In this document: positions 22,131 through 23,309 of the stretch, one piece after another | Layout: each line of letters starts with the position of its first letter | How positions within the stretch are numbered: the first letter of the stretch is position 1 | Assembly (NCBI GenBank): GCA_045658645.1 | Contig: JAZOVJ010000041.1 | Coordinates: 1 to 23,309 of the forward strand | DNA from: UBA1738 sp045658645 | GTDB lineage: Bacteria; Bacillota; Clostridia; UBA1381 | Reading direction: 5' to 3' | DNA length: 23,309 nucleotides | Position numbers and translations under genes: made by a program | Notes under the pieces: generated by a model | What the model was told of the DNA's origin: nothing | What the model saw: the letters and a program-made list of their open reading frames with translations, nothing else | The model's database searches: none

Positions 22131-22589
22131 ATGGAAAACTTAGTAGCAAAGGTTTCATACCTAAAAGGTCTTTGTGACGGTCTTGCAATCGATGAAAAGA
22201 AGCCTGAAGGCAAGCTTTTGGTTAATATCATTGATGTTTTAAAAGATATTGCTGAAGCGTTAGACGATGTTATTGACGCACACGATGAACTTGAAGAAAA
22301 GGTTGACGAAATCGATCAGGACCTTGCAGATATTGAAGATATCGCATATGGCGATGACGATGACGAAGACTATGACGATGATTTCGACTTCGATGATGAC
22401 GACTTTGATGACGATATGGACTTTTTCGAAATTGAATGTCCAAACTGCAAAGAAGACGTTATGATTGACTTCGATGCACTTGATGAAGAAAAGGGAATTA
22501 TCTGCCCTAACTGCAATCAGGAAATTCAGCTTGAATTTGAATGTGACTGCGATTGCGATGACGATTGCGACTGCGGATGTCACGAATAA
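22131..22589 (+). CDS. CD1247 N-terminal domain-type acidic protein with zinc ribbon
   Basis: A 152-aa protein of unknown function. The N-terminal helical domain (MENLVAKVSYLKGLCDGLAI, continuing to about 70) matches what I recall of the clostridial CD1247 N-terminal family. A very acidic Asp run follows (about 74-96), then a zinc-ribbon-like pair of CPNC knuckles (about 102-105 and 124-127), and a C-terminal Cys/Asp-rich tail (CDCDCDDDCDCGCHE). The ribbon suggests zinc or nucleic-acid binding, while the acidic N-terminal half argues against simple DNA binding. No convincing promoter was found in the 142-bp gap after efp; GGAAAGGAAGC is the ribosome site. Confidence 0.8.
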   Translation: MENLVAKVSYLKGLCDGLAIDEKKPEGKLLVNIIDVLKDIAEALDDVIDAHDELEEKVDEIDQDLADIEDIAYGDDDDEDYDDDFDFDDDDFDDDMDFFEIECPNCKEDVMIDFDALDEEKGIICPNCNQEIQLEFECDCDCDDDCDCGCHE

Positions 22590-22598
22590 TTGAAATTT

Positions 22599-22630
22599 AA
22601 AGGGCGGCAGATGCCGTCCTTTTGTTTTTT
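22599..22630 (+). terminator. Terminator after the CD1247-type gene
   Basis: AAAGGGCGGCA (22599-22609) pairs with TGCCGTCCTTT (22612-22622, one G-U) and is followed by TTTTGTTTTTT ending at 22630. The hemW ribosome site GAGG begins at 22631, directly against the T-run. Confidence 0.88.
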
Positions 22631-22641
22631 GAGGTATTACA

Positions 22642-23309
22642 ATGAAAGGCTTATATATCCACATACCATTCTGCATAAAAAAGTGTAAATATTGCGACTT
22701 TAACTCCTTTTCGGCGTGCGAAAAGGAAAAAGGCGCTTATCTTGATGCGCTTTTTCTGGAAATGGAAAAGTATCGCGGTGAAATGGTGGACACCATCTTT
22801 ATCGGTGGCGGAACACCAACAAGCCTTTCTGCCGAGGATTTGGAGCGGTTACTTCAGAATATACAAAAAAACTTTTCTTTAGCCGAAAATTGTGAGTTTA
22901 CAGTTGAGGCAAACCCGAAAACTCTTGATGCAGAAAAGCTCGAGGTCTTGAAAAAATACGGCGCAAACCGCTTATCAATCGGTGTTCAGTCCTTTAATGA
23001 TACCGAGCTTTTAGCACTTGGAAGAGCACATACAGCTTCCGAGGCAGAAGAAACTGTAACCTTTGCGAAAATGTATTTTGACAACATAAGCATTGACCTT
23101 ATGTGTGCAATTCCAAACCAGACGAAAGAAAGTTTAAAGAAAACCCTTGAAAAAGCATTTTCGCTTGGCACACAGCATATTTCCTGCTACAGCCTGATTT
23201 TAGAAGAGGGAACGCCCCTGTATGATGAAAACGAAAAGGGAAATCTTGTTCTTCCTGATGAGGATACCGAGCGTGAAATTTATAAAATTGCCACAGAAGA
23301 AATGGAAAA
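22642..23309 (+). CDS. hemW: Radical SAM heme chaperone HemW (5' part, cut by window end)
   Basis: The first 222 residues of a protein of the HemN/HemW family; the frame is open to the last base. The radical SAM motif is C11-x3-C15-x2-C18 followed by DF (CIKKCKYCDFNSF). The Phe at the position where coproporphyrinogen dehydrogenase HemN has a fourth Cys points to HemW, a heme-transfer protein. Further landmarks: FIGGGTPTSLS, EFTVEANPKTLD, GANRLSIGVQSFND and LGRAHT. Start at 22642 with GAGG at 22631-22634. It lies immediately behind a strong terminator, so it needs read-through or an unseen promoter inside the preceding gene. Confidence 0.93.
   Translation, partial: MKGLYIHIPFCIKKCKYCDFNSFSACEKEKGAYLDALFLEMEKYRGEMVDTIFIGGGTPTSLSAEDLERLLQNIQKNFSLAENCEFTVEANPKTLDAEKLEVLKKYGANRLSIGVQSFNDTELLALGRAHTASEAEETVTFAKMYFDNISIDLMCAIPNQTKESLKKTLEKAFSLGTQHISCYSLILEEGTPLYDENEKGNLVLPDEDTEREIYKIATEEME

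Overview
This is ordinary chromosomal housekeeping DNA from an AT-rich Gram-positive anaerobe, most likely a member of the Clostridia (Oscillospirales/Ruminococcaceae-like, though the exact lineage cannot be fixed from this window). The evidence is Firmicutes gene orders (SRP RNA-dnaX-ybaB-recR; pyrH-frr-uppS-cdsA-dxr-rseP-ispG; aroQ-M24 peptidase-efp), strong Shine-Dalgarno sites, SigA-type promoters with 17-bp spacers, a SpoIIIE/FtsK translocase and MEP-pathway isoprenoid synthesis. No prophage, transposase, CRISPR array, tRNA or rRNA gene was seen.

Layout. (1) 1-3250, plus strand: rpmE (L31), rpsO (S15) with a structured leader, and pnp (PNPase) behind a rpsO-distal hairpin and a long foldback leader, closed by a bidirectional terminator. 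(2) 3253-4020, the only accessory-looking stretch: a 77-aa protein of unknown function on the minus strand. It sits directly downstream of a roughly 150-nt structured RNA that has its own promoter and a perfect terminator hairpin. Next comes a MITE-like repeat of about 300 bp with inverted ends and two exact 32-bp direct repeats. (3) 4024-7022, minus strand: SRP RNA, then dnaX, ybaB and recR. (4) 7045-13556, plus strand: ftsK/spoIIIE, ygiQ, folD and a divergent galactokinase-family kinase, tightly packed and partly overlapping. (5) 13566-21344, plus strand: from one strong promoter, pyrH and frr, an internal terminator, then uppS, cdsA, dxr, rseP, ispG, aroQ and an M24 peptidase, most overlapping or a few bases apart. 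dxr and ispG make isoprenoid precursors, uppS turns them into the cell-wall lipid carrier and cdsA makes the phospholipid precursor, so this is largely an envelope-lipid operon. (6) 21353-23309: efp with its own promoter, a hairpin-rich gap, a CD1247-type acidic zinc-ribbon protein, and the 5' part of hemW, cut by the window end.

The most interesting items are the unassigned structured RNA at 3501-3653 and its possible control of the 77-aa gene, the repeat element beside it, the foldback pnp leader, and a recurring arrangement in which intrinsic terminators lie directly against the next gene's ribosome binding site with no room for a promoter (77-aa gene, dnaX, uppS, hemW), suggesting attenuation or controlled read-through. 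I found no clear new defence or mobile system.
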